Shown: piece by piece, positions 35,821-46,431 of the stretch
Position numbering within the stretch: the first letter of the stretch is position 1
Layout: each line of letters starts with the position of its first letter
Assembly (NCBI RefSeq): GCF_019038435.1
Contig: NZ_JAGPOX010000001.1
Span: 62,001-126,000, forward strand
From: Nocardia alni
GTDB lineage: Bacteria; Actinomycetota; Actinomycetes; Mycobacteriales; Mycobacteriaceae
Direction of reading: 5' to 3'
Length of the DNA stretch: 64,000 nucleotides
Notes under the pieces: model-generated
The model's database searches: none
What the model was told of the DNA's origin: nothing
What the model saw: only the letters and a program-made list of their open reading frames with translations
Position numbers and translations under genes: made by a program

Positions 35821-37713
35821 CTACGGCGGGCCGAGCACACCCGTCACGATCGTGACGGTCGAGTTCTTCCCGACCGACGAGCCCGCCTTGGGCTGCTGAT
35901 CAACGATCCGCCCGACGGTCCCGGTGTCGAAAGTGCCCTGGGTGTTCTGGTCGATCTGCCCGGCGCCGCCGGTCCAGCCCGCCGAGCGCAACTTGTCCAT
36001 CGCCTGCGACGCGGTCAGCCCGGTCAGATCCGGCATCGGGATCTGGTCGCCCGCCGACACCTGCACCGTCACGACCGAACCCTTGTCGGCCATCGAGCCA
36101 CCGGACGGATTAGTGCCGATCACCTCGCCCTTGGGGCGCGAGGAGGCCAGCTGCTGCACCTGGACCTTGAATCCGGCGCTGTCCTGGAGGTTGGGTTCGG
36201 CCACATCGAGCGACTGGCCCACCACCTGCGGCACACGAGTCTGATCCGGGCCCTTGCCCAGGGTGATGGTCACCGTGCCGCCGGAGTCCACCTTGGCCCC
36301 CTCGGGCGGATTCTGGCTGACGACCTTGTCCTTGTCCTCGACGCTGGAGGAGCCGTGGCCGATATTCGGGTCCAGGCGCAGGCCGTTCGCGTTGAGCTGC
36401 TGCTCGGCCTGCGCCTGGGTGAGCTTGGCCAGCCGCGGCACCGGGATGGATGCCGGGCCGGTGGACACCTGCATGGTGACGGTGCTGCCCTTGGGCGCGC
36501 GTGAACCACCCTGCGGTTCGGTCGCGATGACGTTGCCGCTGGCGACCTTACCGTCGGTCGTCTGCTGGATGGCGACCGCGAATCCGGCCTTCTGCAGTTC
36601 GGCCTGCGCCTGCGGCGCCGGTTTATTGGCCAGGTCCGGGATCTGGACCTGGTTGAACGCGCCGCTGGGGCCCAACAGTACCCAGTACAGGACGAACAGC
36701 CCGACCACGACGGCCGCACCGACTCCGCCGAAGATCAGGGTGCGGCGGGTGTCGCGCGAGGGCGCGGGTTCGGCATCCTCGGCATCGTCTTCGCGGTAAC
36801 GCGGGGAGCCGTCGACGCTGCCCAGCAGGGTGGTGCGGTCCTCATCGGTCATCACCATCGGCGCCAGCGGTTTCTGCCCGCCCAGCACGCGGATGAGATC
36901 GGCGCGCATCTCCGCGGCCGTCTGGTAGCGGTTGGCCGGATTCTTGCTCATCGCCTTGAGCACGACCGAATCCAGTTCGCGCGGTACGCCGGGATGCACG
37001 GTGGAGGGCAACTTCGGATCCTCGCGCACATGCTGATACGCCACCGCCACCGGCGAATCTCCGGTGAAAGGCGGCTCGGCGGTGAGGATTTCGTAGAGCA
37101 CGCAGCCGACCGAGTACACATCCGAGCGCGCGTCGACCTGTTCGCCGCGGGCCTGTTCCGGCGAAAGATATTGGGCGGTACCGATGACCGCGGCGGTCTG
37201 CGTCATCGGATTCGAGCTGTCGGCGATCGCGCGGGCGATGCCGAAGTCCATCACCTTCACCGCACCCTGGCGGTTGATCATGATGTTCGCCGGCTTCATG
37301 TCGCGGTGCACGATGCCGTTCTTGTGGCTGAAATCCAGTGCGGCGCAGACGTCGGCGATGACCTCCATGGCACGGCGTGGCGCCAGCGGACCCTGACCGC
37401 GCACGAGATCGCGCAGGGTGTCACCGTCGACGTACTCCATGACGATGTAGGGCAGCGGGCCGCCGTCGATCTGCGCCTCGCCGGTGTCGTACACCGCGAC
37501 GATCGCCGGATGGTTCAGCGCCGCGGCATTCTGCGCCTCTCGCTTGAAGCGCAGATAAAAGGTCGGATCGCGGGCCAGATCGGCGCGCAGCACCTTGATC
37601 GCGACATCGCGGCCCAAGCGTTCGTCCCGGGCCCGGTGGACCTCGGACATACCTCCGAATCCGATGATCTCGCCAAGCTCATAGCGAGAAGACAGATTCT
37701 TCGGGGTTGTCAT
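35821..37713 (-). CDS. pknB: Ser/Thr protein kinase PknB with four PASTA domains
   Basis: A 630-residue transmembrane kinase. Kinase domain ~11-270: glycine loop [19 protein letters not shown], Lys in VAIKVLRAD, catalytic [16 protein letters not shown] in VMDFGIARA, activation loop with [20 protein letters not shown]. Transmembrane helix ~330-350 ([20 protein letters not shown]). Four PASTA repeats then fill the extracellular part (for example [80 protein letters not shown]). It senses muropeptides and lipid II and controls cell-wall synthesis. It overlaps pknA by 4 bp. Confidence 0.97.
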   Translation of the reverse strand: MTTPKNLSSRYELGEIIGFGGMSEVHRARDERLGRDVAIKVLRADLARDPTFYLRFKREAQNAAALNHPAIVAVYDTGEAQIDGGPLPYIVMEYVDGDTLRDLVRGQGPLAPRRAMEVIADVCAALDFSHKNGIVHRDMKPANIMINRQGAVKVMDFGIARAIADSSNPMTQTAAVIGTAQYLSPEQARGEQVDARSDVYSVGCVLYEILTAEPPFTGDSPVAVAYQHVREDPKLPSTVHPGVPRELDSVVLKAMSKNPANRYQTAAEMRADLIRVLGGQKPLAPMVMTDEDRTTLLGSVDGSPRYREDDAEDAEPAPSRDTRRTLIFGGVGAAVVVGLFVLYWVLLGPSGAFNQVQIPDLANKPAPQAQAELQKAGFAVAIQQTTDGKVASGNVIATEPQGGSRAPKGSTVTMQVSTGPASIPVPRLAKLTQAQAEQQLNANGLRLDPNIGHGSSSVEDKDKVVSQNPPEGAKVDSGGTVTITLGKGPDQTRVPQVVGQSLDVAEPNLQDSAGFKVQVQQLASSRPKGEVIGTNPSGGSMADKGSVVTVQVSAGDQIPMPDLTGLTASQAMDKLRSAGWTGGAGQIDQNTQGTFDTGTVGRIVDQQPKAGSSVGKNSTVTIVTGVLGPP

Positions 37714-39326
37714 TGCTGTCCTTGAGAGGAGGTTTCCGGGACCTGGTTGTCGTACTGTCTGCGTCCGTAGGGGCCGTTGTTCTGGTTGTAGCTGCCGCTG
37801 TATTGCTGCCCGTTGTACGGGCCGTTGCCGTACCTGTTGTTGTACCTGTTGTTGTACTGATTGCCGTACTGCCCGCCGTAAGGGTTCTGAACCGTCGGTA
37901 GGTCCATGGACGGGTAGGGCGAGTCACCGGTGGCCCAGGGTGGCAGGAAATGACGGCCGGTGGTCGTCGTGGGGGAGTCCTGTGTGGTCGTCGAATCGGG
38001 GGTGGTCGTCGAGGGGGTCGTCGACGGGGTGGTGGTCACGACCGGCGGCGCGTGGTGGTGCGTGGTCGTGGGTGAGTCCTCGGTGGTCGTCGGCTCCTCG
38101 GTGGTGGTCGGGACCGTCGTCGGGGCGACCGTCGAGGTCGGCGTGACAACCGGCACCGAATTCTGCGGCGGATGACCGCTGAGCAGGACGTAGGCCGCGG
38201 CGCCGCCGATCAGCACCGCGCCGATACCCAGGGCGAACAGCCACTTCTGCCACCGGCCCGCACGCGCCTCGTCCTCGTCGAACGGCGGGCTGGTGGGACG
38301 GCCGGGCATCTGCGAGGTCGAGCCCGCCGCGTACGACCGACCGGACGTCGGGTAATGCCCACCGTCCTCGTACTCGTCGTAGTCGTCGTAGTCGTGCGGC
38401 ATCACGGTCGTCGCGCCGGTCGGCGGCGGCAGCACCCGGGCGGCGCCGGTCGGTGCCGCCCCCGGACCGCGCATCGTGCGCGGCGGCGGCGGACGGCGCC
38501 CGGCCCGCACCGCGGCCACCGCGTCGGCGAACTCGCCGCCGCTGCGATACCGCTGGGACGGATCCTTGGTCATGGTGACCTCGATCAGCTCGCGCACATT
38601 GGGCGGCAGATCCGAGGGCATCGGCGGCGGGGCCTCGCGCACATGTTTCATCGCGACGGTGAGCGCGCCGTCACCGGTGAACGGCCGCTGCCCGGCCAGC
38701 GCCTCGTAGCCGACCACGCCGAGGGAGTACACGTCACTCGAGGAGGTGGCGTCCTCGCCGGTCGCCTGTTCCGGCGCGATGTACTGGGCGGTGCCCATCA
38801 CCATGCCGGTCTTGGTCACCGGGGAGGCGTCCACGGCCTTGGCGATGCCGAAGTCGGTGATCTTCACCTGTCCGGTCGGCGTCACCAGGATGTTGCCCGG
38901 CTTCACGTCGCGGTGCACGACACCGGCGGCGTGCGCCACCTCGAGCGCCCGCCCGGTCTGCTCGAGCATGTCCAGGGCCTGTACCACCGACAACCGGCCC
39001 AGCCGGTTCAGCACCGTGTTGAGCGGTTCGCCCTGCACCAATTCCATGACCAGATAGGCGGTTTCGCCGCCTTGCGGGTCGAGTGTCTCGCCGTAGTCGT
39101 AGATGCCCGCGATGCCCGGATGGTTGAGCTGCGCGGTGGTCTTGGCCTCGGTGCGGAACCGCATGCGGAAGGTCGGGTCCGCCGAGAACTCGGCCTTGAG
39201 CACCTTCACCGCCACCCGGCGGTCCAGCCGGGTGTCCAGGGCCTCCCAGACCTGACCCATGCCGCCGGTGGCGATCAGGCGTTGCAGTCGGTACCGGTTC
39301 GCGATCATCGCGCCGTTGGTCAGCAT
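37710..39326 (-). CDS. pknA: Ser/Thr protein kinase PknA with long low-complexity exterior
   Basis: A 538-residue kinase from ATG 39326. Kinase motifs: [81 protein letters not shown] transmembrane helix ([20 protein letters not shown]) is followed by an extracytoplasmic tail that is first Thr/Pro-rich ([20 protein letters not shown]), then Asn/Tyr/Gln-rich ([20 protein letters not shown]). No PASTA domains. It phosphorylates division and cell-wall factors with PknB. The tail is longer and more biased than in M. tuberculosis PknA. Confidence 0.95.
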   Translation of the reverse strand: MLTNGAMIANRYRLQRLIATGGMGQVWEALDTRLDRRVAVKVLKAEFSADPTFRMRFRTEAKTTAQLNHPGIAGIYDYGETLDPQGGETAYLVMELVQGEPLNTVLNRLGRLSVVQALDMLEQTGRALEVAHAAGVVHRDVKPGNILVTPTGQVKITDFGIAKAVDASPVTKTGMVMGTAQYIAPEQATGEDATSSSDVYSLGVVGYEALAGQRPFTGDGALTVAMKHVREAPPPMPSDLPPNVRELIEVTMTKDPSQRYRSGGEFADAVAAVRAGRRPPPPRTMRGPGAAPTGAARVLPPPTGATTVMPHDYDDYDEYEDGGHYPTSGRSYAAGSTSQMPGRPTSPPFDEDEARAGRWQKWLFALGIGAVLIGGAAAYVLLSGHPPQNSVPVVTPTSTVAPTTVPTTTEEPTTTEDSPTTTHHHAPPVVTTTPSTTPSTTTPDSTTTQDSPTTTTGRHFLPPWATGDSPYPSMDLPTVQNPYGGQYGNQYNNRYNNRYGNGPYNGQQYSGSYNQNNGPYGRRQYDNQVPETSSQGQQ

Positions 39327-39375
39327 TGCAGCCCCCAGACTCGCTGCTTGTTGCACAGCCTCGGTGTCATATCGT

Positions 39376-40839
39376 TCAGCCCCCCTGCAGACCGGCCTCG
39401 AGCACCGCACGCGCGATGGGGGACGCCACGAACCCTCCGGTGCCTCGCAGACCCATGTTTCCGCCGTTCTCCACGACGACCGCGATCGCGATCTTGGGGT
39501 TCTGCGCCGGGGCGAAGCCGATGTACCAGCAGTGCGCCGGGGTCGTACTCGGATCCGCGCCGTGCTCGGCGGTGCCGGTCTTGGAGGCTATCTGGAACGG
39601 AGTCGTGTTGCCCTGGAAGGTGTTCTTCTCCGAGTCGATCATCATATTCGTCAATGTCGAGGCCACCTGGGGACTGATCGCCTGACCCACCGACACCGGT
39701 TTGGTCTTGGACAGTTCGGTGAGATCGGGTCCCTGGGTCTGGTCGATCAGATGCGGCTCCATCCGCACTCCACCGTTGGCGACGGTCGCCGCGACCACCG
39801 CGTCGTCCAGCGGGGTGATCGCCACGTCGCGCTGGCCGATGCTGCTCTGGGCCAGGGATGCCTGGTCGGGGATGGTTCCGACGGTGCTGTCGGCCACCGG
39901 AAGCGGAATGCCCTGGTGCGTGCCGATACCGAAGGCCGCGGCGGTGTCCTTGAGTTTGGACGCGCCGACCTTCATGCCGATCTGCGCGAACGCTGTGTTG
40001 CACGACAGCGCGAAGGCCTCCTCCATCGTCGCGGTGGCGCCGGTGCCGCAGTGCTCGCCGTCGAAGTTCTCCAGCGTGGTCGACGTATCGGGCAGCGTGA
40101 TCCGCGGGTCGGCGGTGAACTGGTCAGAGGTCTGGATACCCGATTCCAGCGCGGCCGCCGAGGTGATCACCTTGAAGGAGGATCCGGGCGGATAGGTCTG
40201 CGAGATGGCGCGATTCAGCAGCGGCTGCTTCGGATCCGCATTGAGCTGATCCCACGCCTTGGTGCTGGTCGTACCGTCGTGCGAGGCCAGCTGGTTCGGG
40301 TCGTAGCTGGGCGTCGAGACCATGGCCAGGATGCGGCCGGTGCTCGGCTCGATGGCCACCACCGAACCGGTGTAGCCGTTGCTGGTCAGCTGGTCGTAGG
40401 CGACCTTCTGCATGACCGGGTCGATCGTGGTGATGACATTCCCGCCGCGCGGATCGCGGCCGGAGATCATGTCGATCAGCCTGCGGCCGAACAGCTTGCT
40501 GTCCGATCCGTTGAGCACCGAATCCTCGGCGAGCTCCAATTCGCTGCGCCCGTACTGCATCGAGTAGAAACCGGTCACCGGCGCGTACGCCATGGGGTCG
40601 GTGGGATAGGTGCGCAGGTACTTGTAACGGTCGTTGGTGGCCACCGAACTGGCCAGTACCGTGCCCGACGCGGAGATCTGCCCCCGTTGGCGGGAGTACT
40701 CGTCCAGCAGCACACGGGAATTGCGCGGATCGCTTCGCAGGCTGTCGGCCTGGAACACCTGGACGTAGGTGGCGTTGAGCAGCAGCGCCACGATCATCAG
40801 GATCACCGCCATGGCGACACGGCGAAGTGGTGTGTTCAT
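39376..40839 (-). CDS. pbpA: Penicillin-binding protein A (class B transpeptidase)
   Basis: A 487-residue D,D-transpeptidase with an N-terminal membrane anchor ([20 protein letters not shown]). Motifs: SxxK in [16 protein letters not shown], a possible SxN in [12 protein letters not shown], and KTG in [10 protein letters not shown]. It crosslinks peptidoglycan together with RodA, whose gene it overlaps by 4 bp. In mycobacteria PbpA is needed for septation. Confidence 0.96.
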   Translation of the reverse strand: MNTPLRRVAMAVILMIVALLLNATYVQVFQADSLRSDPRNSRVLLDEYSRQRGQISASGTVLASSVATNDRYKYLRTYPTDPMAYAPVTGFYSMQYGRSELELAEDSVLNGSDSKLFGRRLIDMISGRDPRGGNVITTIDPVMQKVAYDQLTSNGYTGSVVAIEPSTGRILAMVSTPSYDPNQLASHDGTTSTKAWDQLNADPKQPLLNRAISQTYPPGSSFKVITSAAALESGIQTSDQFTADPRITLPDTSTTLENFDGEHCGTGATATMEEAFALSCNTAFAQIGMKVGASKLKDTAAAFGIGTHQGIPLPVADSTVGTIPDQASLAQSSIGQRDVAITPLDDAVVAATVANGGVRMEPHLIDQTQGPDLTELSKTKPVSVGQAISPQVASTLTNMMIDSEKNTFQGNTTPFQIASKTGTAEHGADPSTTPAHCWYIGFAPAQNPKIAIAVVVENGGNMGLRGTGGFVASPIARAVLEAGLQGG

Positions 40840-42353
40840 GCCGGTTCTCCGTCTGCCAGGAGGCTCGAATCGGCCCGGGCCGGGCGAATGATCTCGGTCT
40901 TCGCCGGGCGCAGCAGCTCGGTGGGTGGGTTCGTGATCGGCGCGGATTCCTTCTTGCGGGACGGTGCCGGTGCCCGGGCGGCATCGGAGATTCTGATCAG
41001 CAGCGCCAGCAGCGTGTAGTTGGCCAGCAGGGCCGAGCCGCCGTAGGACAGGAACGGTGTGGCCAGACCGGTCTGCGGGATCAGCTCGGTGACACCGCCG
41101 ACGATCAGGAACACCTGAACCGCGACGCTGAACGCCAGTCCGGCGGCCAGCAGTTTGCCGAAGCTGTCCCGGACCGCCAGCGCGGTGCGCAGCCCGCGCA
41201 CGACGAAGATCATGAACAGCAGCAGCACCGCCGTCAGGCCGATCAGCCCCAGCTCCTCACCGATCGTGGCGACGATGAAGTCGGTTTTGGCGAAGGGCAC
41301 CATATCCGGTCGGCCGCTGCCTAATCCGGTGCCCGCGAGCCCGCCCGTGGCCAGGCCGAACAGCGATTGCGCGAGCCGGTAACCGGTGTTGGTGTAGTCC
41401 GCGAACGGATGCAGCCAGGTATGTACGGCGACGCGCATATGCCCGGATGCTTTGTAGGCCACCAGAAGTCCGAGGGCCAGCAGTGCCGCCCCGACGATCA
41501 GCCAGCCCACTCGCTCGGTCGCTATGTACAGCAAGGCCAGCACGGTGGCGAAGATCAGCAGGCAGACGCCCAGGTCTCGCTCGAACACCAGAACGCCGAC
41601 GCAGACGACCCAGACCAGCAGCAGCGGGCCGAGATCGCGGATGCGCGGCAGTTCGATCCCGAACGCGTGCCGTCCGGCGGCGGTGAACAGGTCGCGCTTG
41701 GACACCAGCAGCGCCGCGGCGAACACCACCAGGAGCACCTTGGCGAATTCGCCAGGCTGCACGGAGAATCCGGGCAGCCGTAACCAGATCTTGGCGCCGC
41801 CGGTCTCCGAATATCTTTCGGGCAGCACCGCCGGAACGATGAGCGCGGCCACGCCCAGCAGGCCCAGGGTGTAGTTGTAGCGGGCCAGGGTGCGGTAGTC
41901 GCGCAGCAGGACCAGCAGCGCGGCGAAGATCAGGATCGCACCGGCGGTCCACAGCACCTGGTGGTCGGCGTCCAGCGCCGGAATCGGCTGGGAGTTGGAT
42001 ACGGCGGTCTGCACGCCGGCGAGGTCGAGGCGGTGGATAAGCACGAGGCCGAGCCCATTGAGCAGCGCCGCGATGGGTAGCAGCAGCGGATCGGCGAAGG
42101 GCGCGAATCGGCGCACGGCCAGGTGGGCGACCACGAACAGGGCTAGGTAGGCCAGGCCGAGTTTGGCCAGCTCCCAGGAGATTTTCTGATCCTGGCTGGC
42201 CTCTACCAGCACGAGCGCCACCGTGGTGATCACGACTGCCACGCCGAGCAGCAGCAATTCGACGTTGCGGCGGGTGGAGGGCGGCGGCGCGGGAGCGAAC
42301 CCACCCGGCGGACTGGGGAAAGCCCCTGCGGACGGCGGTGCCGGAGCGGACAT
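40836..42353 (-). CDS. rodA: SEDS peptidoglycan glycosyltransferase RodA
   Basis: A 505-residue polytopic protein from ATG 42353 (ATGA overlap with pstP). About 12 helices; the SEDS signature is near the C-terminus: NTGYRLAQSLFGLATGGLAG, GLGSGRPDMVPFAKTDFIVA, TIGEELGLIG, and the end TGLATPFLSYGGSALLANY. It polymerises lipid II with PbpA. The N-terminal 30 residues are Pro-rich. Confidence 0.96.
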   Translation of the reverse strand: MSAPAPPSAGAFPSPPGGFAPAPPPSTRRNVELLLLGVAVVITTVALVLVEASQDQKISWELAKLGLAYLALFVVAHLAVRRFAPFADPLLLPIAALLNGLGLVLIHRLDLAGVQTAVSNSQPIPALDADHQVLWTAGAILIFAALLVLLRDYRTLARYNYTLGLLGVAALIVPAVLPERYSETGGAKIWLRLPGFSVQPGEFAKVLLVVFAAALLVSKRDLFTAAGRHAFGIELPRIRDLGPLLLVWVVCVGVLVFERDLGVCLLIFATVLALLYIATERVGWLIVGAALLALGLLVAYKASGHMRVAVHTWLHPFADYTNTGYRLAQSLFGLATGGLAGTGLGSGRPDMVPFAKTDFIVATIGEELGLIGLTAVLLLFMIFVVRGLRTALAVRDSFGKLLAAGLAFSVAVQVFLIVGGVTELIPQTGLATPFLSYGGSALLANYTLLALLIRISDAARAPAPSRKKESAPITNPPTELLRPAKTEIIRPARADSSLLADGEPA

Positions 42354-43849
42354 CAGTCCGCCTTCCTGCAGTTCTCCCCCGGAGTCTGCGGGACCGTCGG
42401 TGCGGCCGTCGTCGGGGCGGGCCCGGCCGAGGGCGGGCCGGGACGAGCGTCGCCGCTGGTCGGAACCGGCGTGCCGGATGCGCCCGGGACAGCGGGGGTG
42501 GCGCTGCCCGGAGCGGCGGGCGTGGTCGGTGCGGTAGTGGGTGCGGGTGTACCCGCCCCGCCCGGCCGCGAGGCTGGGGTGGCGGTCGTACACGCGGGCA
42601 GCAGATCCTGCTGGGCGAGTTTGTCCAATTGGCGGCGCGCGTCATCGAACGCGCCCGGCGGCAGGCCGCTGTTCACCTTGTCGCGGCCCGTCTGTTGGAG
42701 GTCGGCGACCTCGAGCTGACTGCATCCGGACGGGAATCCCTCGCCCGGATGGGCGAGGGACAGGCTCCCGTCGCGCTCGACGCACGCGACCTGGTCCACG
42801 TCGTGGATCGAATAGCCGAGCACCGATCCGGGTAATCCGCGCACGATCACCACGTTGCCGCTGTCGGCGCCGACGTAGTAATTGTTGCGAATCATGTTGT
42901 AGCCGACCACGAGTCCGACAACGATCGCGACGAGCAGCGCCAGCGACAGCACGATCCAGCGGAGTTTGTGGCTCTTGCGCGGCTCGGGCTCCGGCGTCAC
43001 GGGGGCGCGGCGTGGCGGCGTGGCGCGCGGCGGCCGCATCGCCGCGGCGCGTCCGGCGGCGGTGTTCGGGGGCGGGGTGTCCTCGTCCTCGCCACCCGCG
43101 GCGCCGGCCACGATCGGATGACTCTGGCCGTAGTCCAGGTCGATGACGTCCGCGACCACGACGGTCACGTTGTCCGGGCCGCCGCTGCGCAGCGCCAGCT
43201 CGATCAACCGGTCCGCGGTCTCGTCGGTGTTGCCCTCGCGCATGGTATTCGCGATGGTCTCGTCGCTGACCACATCGGACAGGCCATCCGAGCACAGCAG
43301 ATAGCGGTCGCCCGCGCGGGCCTCCCGCATGATCAGTGTGGGATCTATCTCATTACCGGTCAGCGCGCGCATGATGAGCGAGCGCTGCGGATGAGTGTGC
43401 GCCTGCTCGGCGGTGATCCGGCCCTCGTCGACCAGCGACTGGACGAAGGTGTCGTCCCGGGTGATCTGCGTCAGCACATCCTCGCGGAACAGGTAGGCAC
43501 GGGAGTCGCCGATATGGGCCAGGCCAAGTTTCTTGCCCGCGAACAGGATTGCGGTGAGCGTGGTGCCCATGCCGTCCAGTTCGGGCTCTTCCTCGACCTG
43601 ATCGGCGATGGCGGCATTGCCGGCGTGCACGGCGCGGTCGAGCTTGCCGAGGATGTCGTCGCCGGGCTCGTCATCGTCGAGATGTGCCAGCGCGGCGATC
43701 ATCAGTTGGGACGCCACCTCACCGGCGGCGTGCCCGCCCATGCCGTCGGCGAGCGCCAGCAGGCGCGCACCGGCATAGACGGAATCCTCGTTGTTGCCTC
43801 GGACCAGACCGCGGTCGCTGCGCGCCGCGTAGCGAAGAACAAGTGTCAC
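42353..43849 (-). CDS. pstP: PP2C-type Ser/Thr phosphatase PstP
   Basis: A 498-residue phosphatase. Catalytic domain ~1-240: RYAARSDRGLVRGNNEDSVY, ADGMGGHAAGEVASQ (metal Asp), HIGDSRAYLFR, LCSDGLSDVVSDE, SGGPDNVTVVVADV. A transmembrane helix (WIVLSLALLVAIVVGLVVGY) and an extracytoplasmic Pro/Ala-rich tail follow. It reverses PknA/PknB phosphorylation. It overlaps fhaB and rodA by 4 bp each. Confidence 0.97.
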   Translation of the reverse strand: MTLVLRYAARSDRGLVRGNNEDSVYAGARLLALADGMGGHAAGEVASQLMIAALAHLDDDEPGDDILGKLDRAVHAGNAAIADQVEEEPELDGMGTTLTAILFAGKKLGLAHIGDSRAYLFREDVLTQITRDDTFVQSLVDEGRITAEQAHTHPQRSLIMRALTGNEIDPTLIMREARAGDRYLLCSDGLSDVVSDETIANTMREGNTDETADRLIELALRSGGPDNVTVVVADVIDLDYGQSHPIVAGAAGGEDEDTPPPNTAAGRAAAMRPPRATPPRRAPVTPEPEPRKSHKLRWIVLSLALLVAIVVGLVVGYNMIRNNYYVGADSGNVVIVRGLPGSVLGYSIHDVDQVACVERDGSLSLAHPGEGFPSGCSQLEVADLQQTGRDKVNSGLPPGAFDDARRQLDKLAQQDLLPACTTATPASRPGGAGTPAPTTAPTTPAAPGSATPAVPGASGTPVPTSGDARPGPPSAGPAPTTAAPTVPQTPGENCRKAD

Positions 43850-44313
43850 GATCGCAGCTCGATCACAGTCTTACCGACACGGACGGGGGACCCGAGCGGA
43901 ACCCGCACCGGGGTGGTGACCTTCGCTCGATCGAGGTAGGTCCCATTGGTGGATCCTAGATCTTCGACGTACCAGTCATCGCCGCGTGGTGACAGGCGCG
44001 CATGCCTGGTCGAGGCGTAGTCGTCGGTGAGTACCAGCGTGGAATCGTCGGCGCGCCCGATGAGCACCGGTTGGGTGCCCAGGGTTATGCGTGTGCCGGC
44101 GAGTGAACCTTGAGTCACCACTAGATACTTGGCGCCCTTCTGGCCACGGCCCAGGGATGGCAGCACCGAGGAACCGCGTGCGGCCCGGGGCTGGATCCGA
44201 ATGCCGGATGCCGCGTAGATGTCGCTGCGCAGGGTTCGAAGCACCGCCCATACGAACAGCCACAACAACAGCAGGAACCCCGCACGGGTCAATTGCAGGA
44301 TCAGTCCCTGCAC
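43846..44313 (-). CDS. fhaB: FHA-domain protein FhaB (FipA)
   Basis: A 155-residue protein from GTG 44313 with AGGAGGTGG upstream. An N-terminal membrane helix (GFLLLLWLFVWAVLRTL) is followed by a C-terminal FHA domain: LIGRADDSTLVLTDDYASTR, HARLSPRGDDW, LGSTNGTYLDRAKV. It binds phosphothreonine on kinase substrates and links FtsZ/FtsQ in mycobacteria. Confidence 0.95.
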   Translation of the reverse strand: MQGLILQLTRAGFLLLLWLFVWAVLRTLRSDIYAASGIRIQPRAARGSSVLPSLGRGQKGAKYLVVTQGSLAGTRITLGTQPVLIGRADDSTLVLTDDYASTRHARLSPRGDDWYVEDLGSTNGTYLDRAKVTTPVRVPLGSPVRVGKTVIELRS

Positions 44314-44504
44314 GGTGCTCCACCTCCTGTCCGACCGATGTAGGTACGCGCCTGTGCCCCCAAACCGGTATTGCTGGTCAGCTCGGACCTGCTGCGCAAG
44401 GCGAGGGTTGGCAGCATCATAGGGCCGATGACCGGTTGCGATCACGATACGGGCCAAGGATTTCCGGGCGTCGCATCGTGACGTGCATCGGCGAGCTTAC
44501 GGGA

Positions 44505-45926
44505 TCAGACGATACGGATCAGGATCTCGGAATGTCCGGCGCGGATGATGTCTCCGTCGGCCAGCTGCCAATCCTGCACCGGCGAGCCGTTGACCAGCGT
44601 TCCATTGGTCGACCCGAGGTCCGAGAGCATGGCGACCTGGCCATCCCAGCGGACCTCGATGTGACGCCGGGACACGCCGGTGTCGGGAAGGCGGAAGTGT
44701 GCGTCCTGCCCGCGGCCGATGATGTTGCTGCCTTCTCGCAACTGGTAGGTGCGGCCGCTGCCGTCGTCCAGCTGGAGGGTCGCCGAGTAGCCCGAGCCGG
44801 CGCCCGGGGCCGGCTGTGCGGGCTGGGCGTAGCCGGCCTGCTGCCCGCCGTAGCCCTGCTGCTGCCCGGCGTAGCCCTGCTCGGCGTAGCCGCCCTGGGC
44901 GCCCTGCTCGTAGCCGCCCTGCTGGGCATAGCCCTGCTGCTGGCCGTAGCCCTGCTCGGCGTAACCGCCGGGGGCCTGGCCGTAGCCCTGCTCGTAGCCG
45001 CTGGGCGCCTGCCCGTAGGCCTGCTGCTGGCCGCCGTAGCCGCCGCCCTGCTGGGCGTAGCCCTGCTGCTGGCCGTAGGCCTGGTCGTTGTAGCCCTGCT
45101 GGCCGTAGCCGCCGCCCTGCTGCTGCTCGTATCCGCCGTGCTGTTCGTAGCCGCCCTGCTGGGCATAGCCCTGCTGCTGGCCGTAGCCGGGCTGCTGCTC
45201 GTATCCGCCCTGCTGGCCGTAGCCACCCTGCTGGTAGTCGGCGCCGTTCTGGTAGTCGGCGTAGCCGCGCTGATCGGCGTATTCGTTACCGCCCGGGGCC
45301 TGGTATCCACCGCCCGCCGGCGCCTGATGGCCACCCTGACCGTATTCGTCGTAGCCCGGTGCCGCGGGGCGGCCCGCCGGGGGCGGCGCGTACCCGCGGT
45401 TGCGTGGATCGGACTCCGCGGGCTCACGGCTGGGGTCGTAGCCTGAGTTCTGCGTCATGGGGCCAGCTCCTGGTTGCGGGTGTGCGGTTCGTTGTCGGGG
45501 TGGTCCAGGCCGACCAGGGGACCGGCCGGAAGTCGGCTGGTTCTGGTGGCCCGCGTCCGGGTCGACCCGGCCGCGTGTCCTGAACTGCCCGGTGTGCAGC
45601 GTAGGCGATGGCTCGAATTCGACGTGTACTTCGCCGTAGGTCTGCCACCCCTGATCGCGGATATAGTCCTGCAGATGCTTGGCGAACGCACGGGTGGTGA
45701 GCTCGTGGTCCGCATCGAGTTGTTGCAGGTCCGCCGCGTTGATGGTGATCGTATAGCTGTTGGGAGCCAGTAGATGGCCGCCGTCGAGTTCGCTGACTCG
45801 ATCGGCAGCCTCACGCTGCAGGGCCGCCTCCACCTCCTGCGGGACGACACTACCGCCGAACACGCGCGCGAACGCGTCACCGACGGCACCCTGCAGGCGA
45901 CGTTCGAAGCGGGAAACGATGCCCAT
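44505..45926 (-). CDS. fhaA: FHA-domain protein FhaA with long Tyr/Gly/Gln-rich linker
   Basis: A 473-residue protein from ATG 45926. Residues ~1-120 are the DUF3662/FhaA N-terminal domain ([20 protein letters not shown] ... [20 protein letters not shown]). Residues ~185-375 are a linker dominated by GYxQQ/GGYEQQ repeats. The C-terminal ~90 residues form the FHA domain: [41 protein letters not shown]. In mycobacteria FhaA binds phosphorylated MviN/MurJ. The repeat-rich linker looks prion-like and is also repetitive at the DNA level (about 44810-45370). Confidence 0.95.
   Translation of the reverse strand: MGIVSRFERRLQGAVGDAFARVFGGSVVPQEVEAALQREAADRVSELDGGHLLAPNSYTITINAADLQQLDADHELTTRAFAKHLQDYIRDQGWQTYGEVHVEFEPSPTLHTGQFRTRGRVDPDAGHQNQPTSGRSPGRPGPPRQRTAHPQPGAGPMTQNSGYDPSREPAESDPRNRGYAPPPAGRPAAPGYDEYGQGGHQAPAGGGYQAPGGNEYADQRGYADYQNGADYQQGGYGQQGGYEQQPGYGQQQGYAQQGGYEQHGGYEQQQGGGYGQQGYNDQAYGQQQGYAQQGGGYGGQQQAYGQAPSGYEQGYGQAPGGYAEQGYGQQQGYAQQGGYEQGAQGGYAEQGYAGQQQGYGGQQAGYAQPAQPAPGAGSGYSATLQLDDGSGRTYQLREGSNIIGRGQDAHFRLPDTGVSRRHIEVRWDGQVAMLSDLGSTNGTLVNGSPVQDWQLADGDIIRAGHSEILIRIV
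44810..45370 (-). repeat. Degenerate codon repeats in the FhaA linker
   Basis: Tandem units encoding [15 protein letters not shown] peptides (plus-strand pattern AGCCCTGCTGCTGGCCGT recurs many times). Such units can expand or contract by slippage or recombination. Confidence 0.8.
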
Positions 45927-46154
45927 CTCGGCCTCCTCGGGTGTGCGTTCATAGGTCATCTGTTCAGGATTCGCGACACGCCAATGGGCGTGTCGACAGT
46001 CGGACACGGTCATTGCATGATATCCACGATCGTCCATACCTGTAACTCCCGGTGAGTTCCCAGGGTTCCCCGTCCCGGTCAGGACGCTGTTCAGCATCGT
46101 GAACAGGCGATTTCGTTTCGGTCAACCCCCCGTGCTACTGTCTTGCAGTCGCTC
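45927..46154. promoter_or_regulatory. Upstream region of the fhaA-pknB cluster
   Basis: 228 bp between fhaA and tRNA-Leu on opposite strands. It must contain the promoter for the leftward division cluster and the one for the tRNA. No clear boxes could be singled out. Confidence 0.4.
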
Positions 46155-46237
46155 GGGCGAGTGGCGGAATGGCAGACGCGCTGGCTTCAGGTGCCAGTGT
46201 CCTTCGGGACGTGGGGGTTCAAGTCCCCCTTCGCCCA
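46155..46237 (+). tRNA. leuT: tRNA-Leu (anticodon CAG)
   Basis: An 83-nt class II tRNA with a long variable arm. Acceptor GGGCGAG pairs with TTCGCCC (one G-T), discriminator A46237. The anticodon stem CTGGC/GCCAG holds TTCAGGT, anticodon CAG. It sits behind fhaA as leuT does in M. tuberculosis and borders the right-hand island. Confidence 0.97.
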
Positions 46238-46316
46238 CCGGGGACTGTTTGTGAAACCGGTCTGACCAGGTTTGTGAAACCTGGTCGCTGGTTGAGTAAG
46301 TGGTCACAGATCGAAC

Positions 46317-46353
46317 AGAAGGTCGATCCGCACCTGCGGATCGACCTTCTTTC
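46317..46353 (+). terminator. Strong terminator after tRNA-Leu
   Basis: Perfect 16-bp arms (46317-46332, beginning AGAAGGTCGATC, and 46335-46350) with a 2-nt loop, followed by TTT. A smaller inverted repeat ACCAGG...CCTGGT precedes it around 46265-46286. Confidence 0.85.
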
Positions 46354-46431
46354 GTTGCGCATCACTGATGCTTAGGCAGCCGCCACTGCCGGTGATTCAA
46401 ATCACTGGTAGGCGGAAGTGTGCACGCGCTG

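Noticed and set aside
36254..36799. 181-codon frame opposite pknB
   Set aside because: Antisense to PASTA-coding sequence.
46389..46408. Imperfect inverted repeat CCGGTGAT/ATCACTGG as transposon end
   Set aside because: No partner copy was found at the other side of the three-gene unit, so it cannot be called a terminal repeat.
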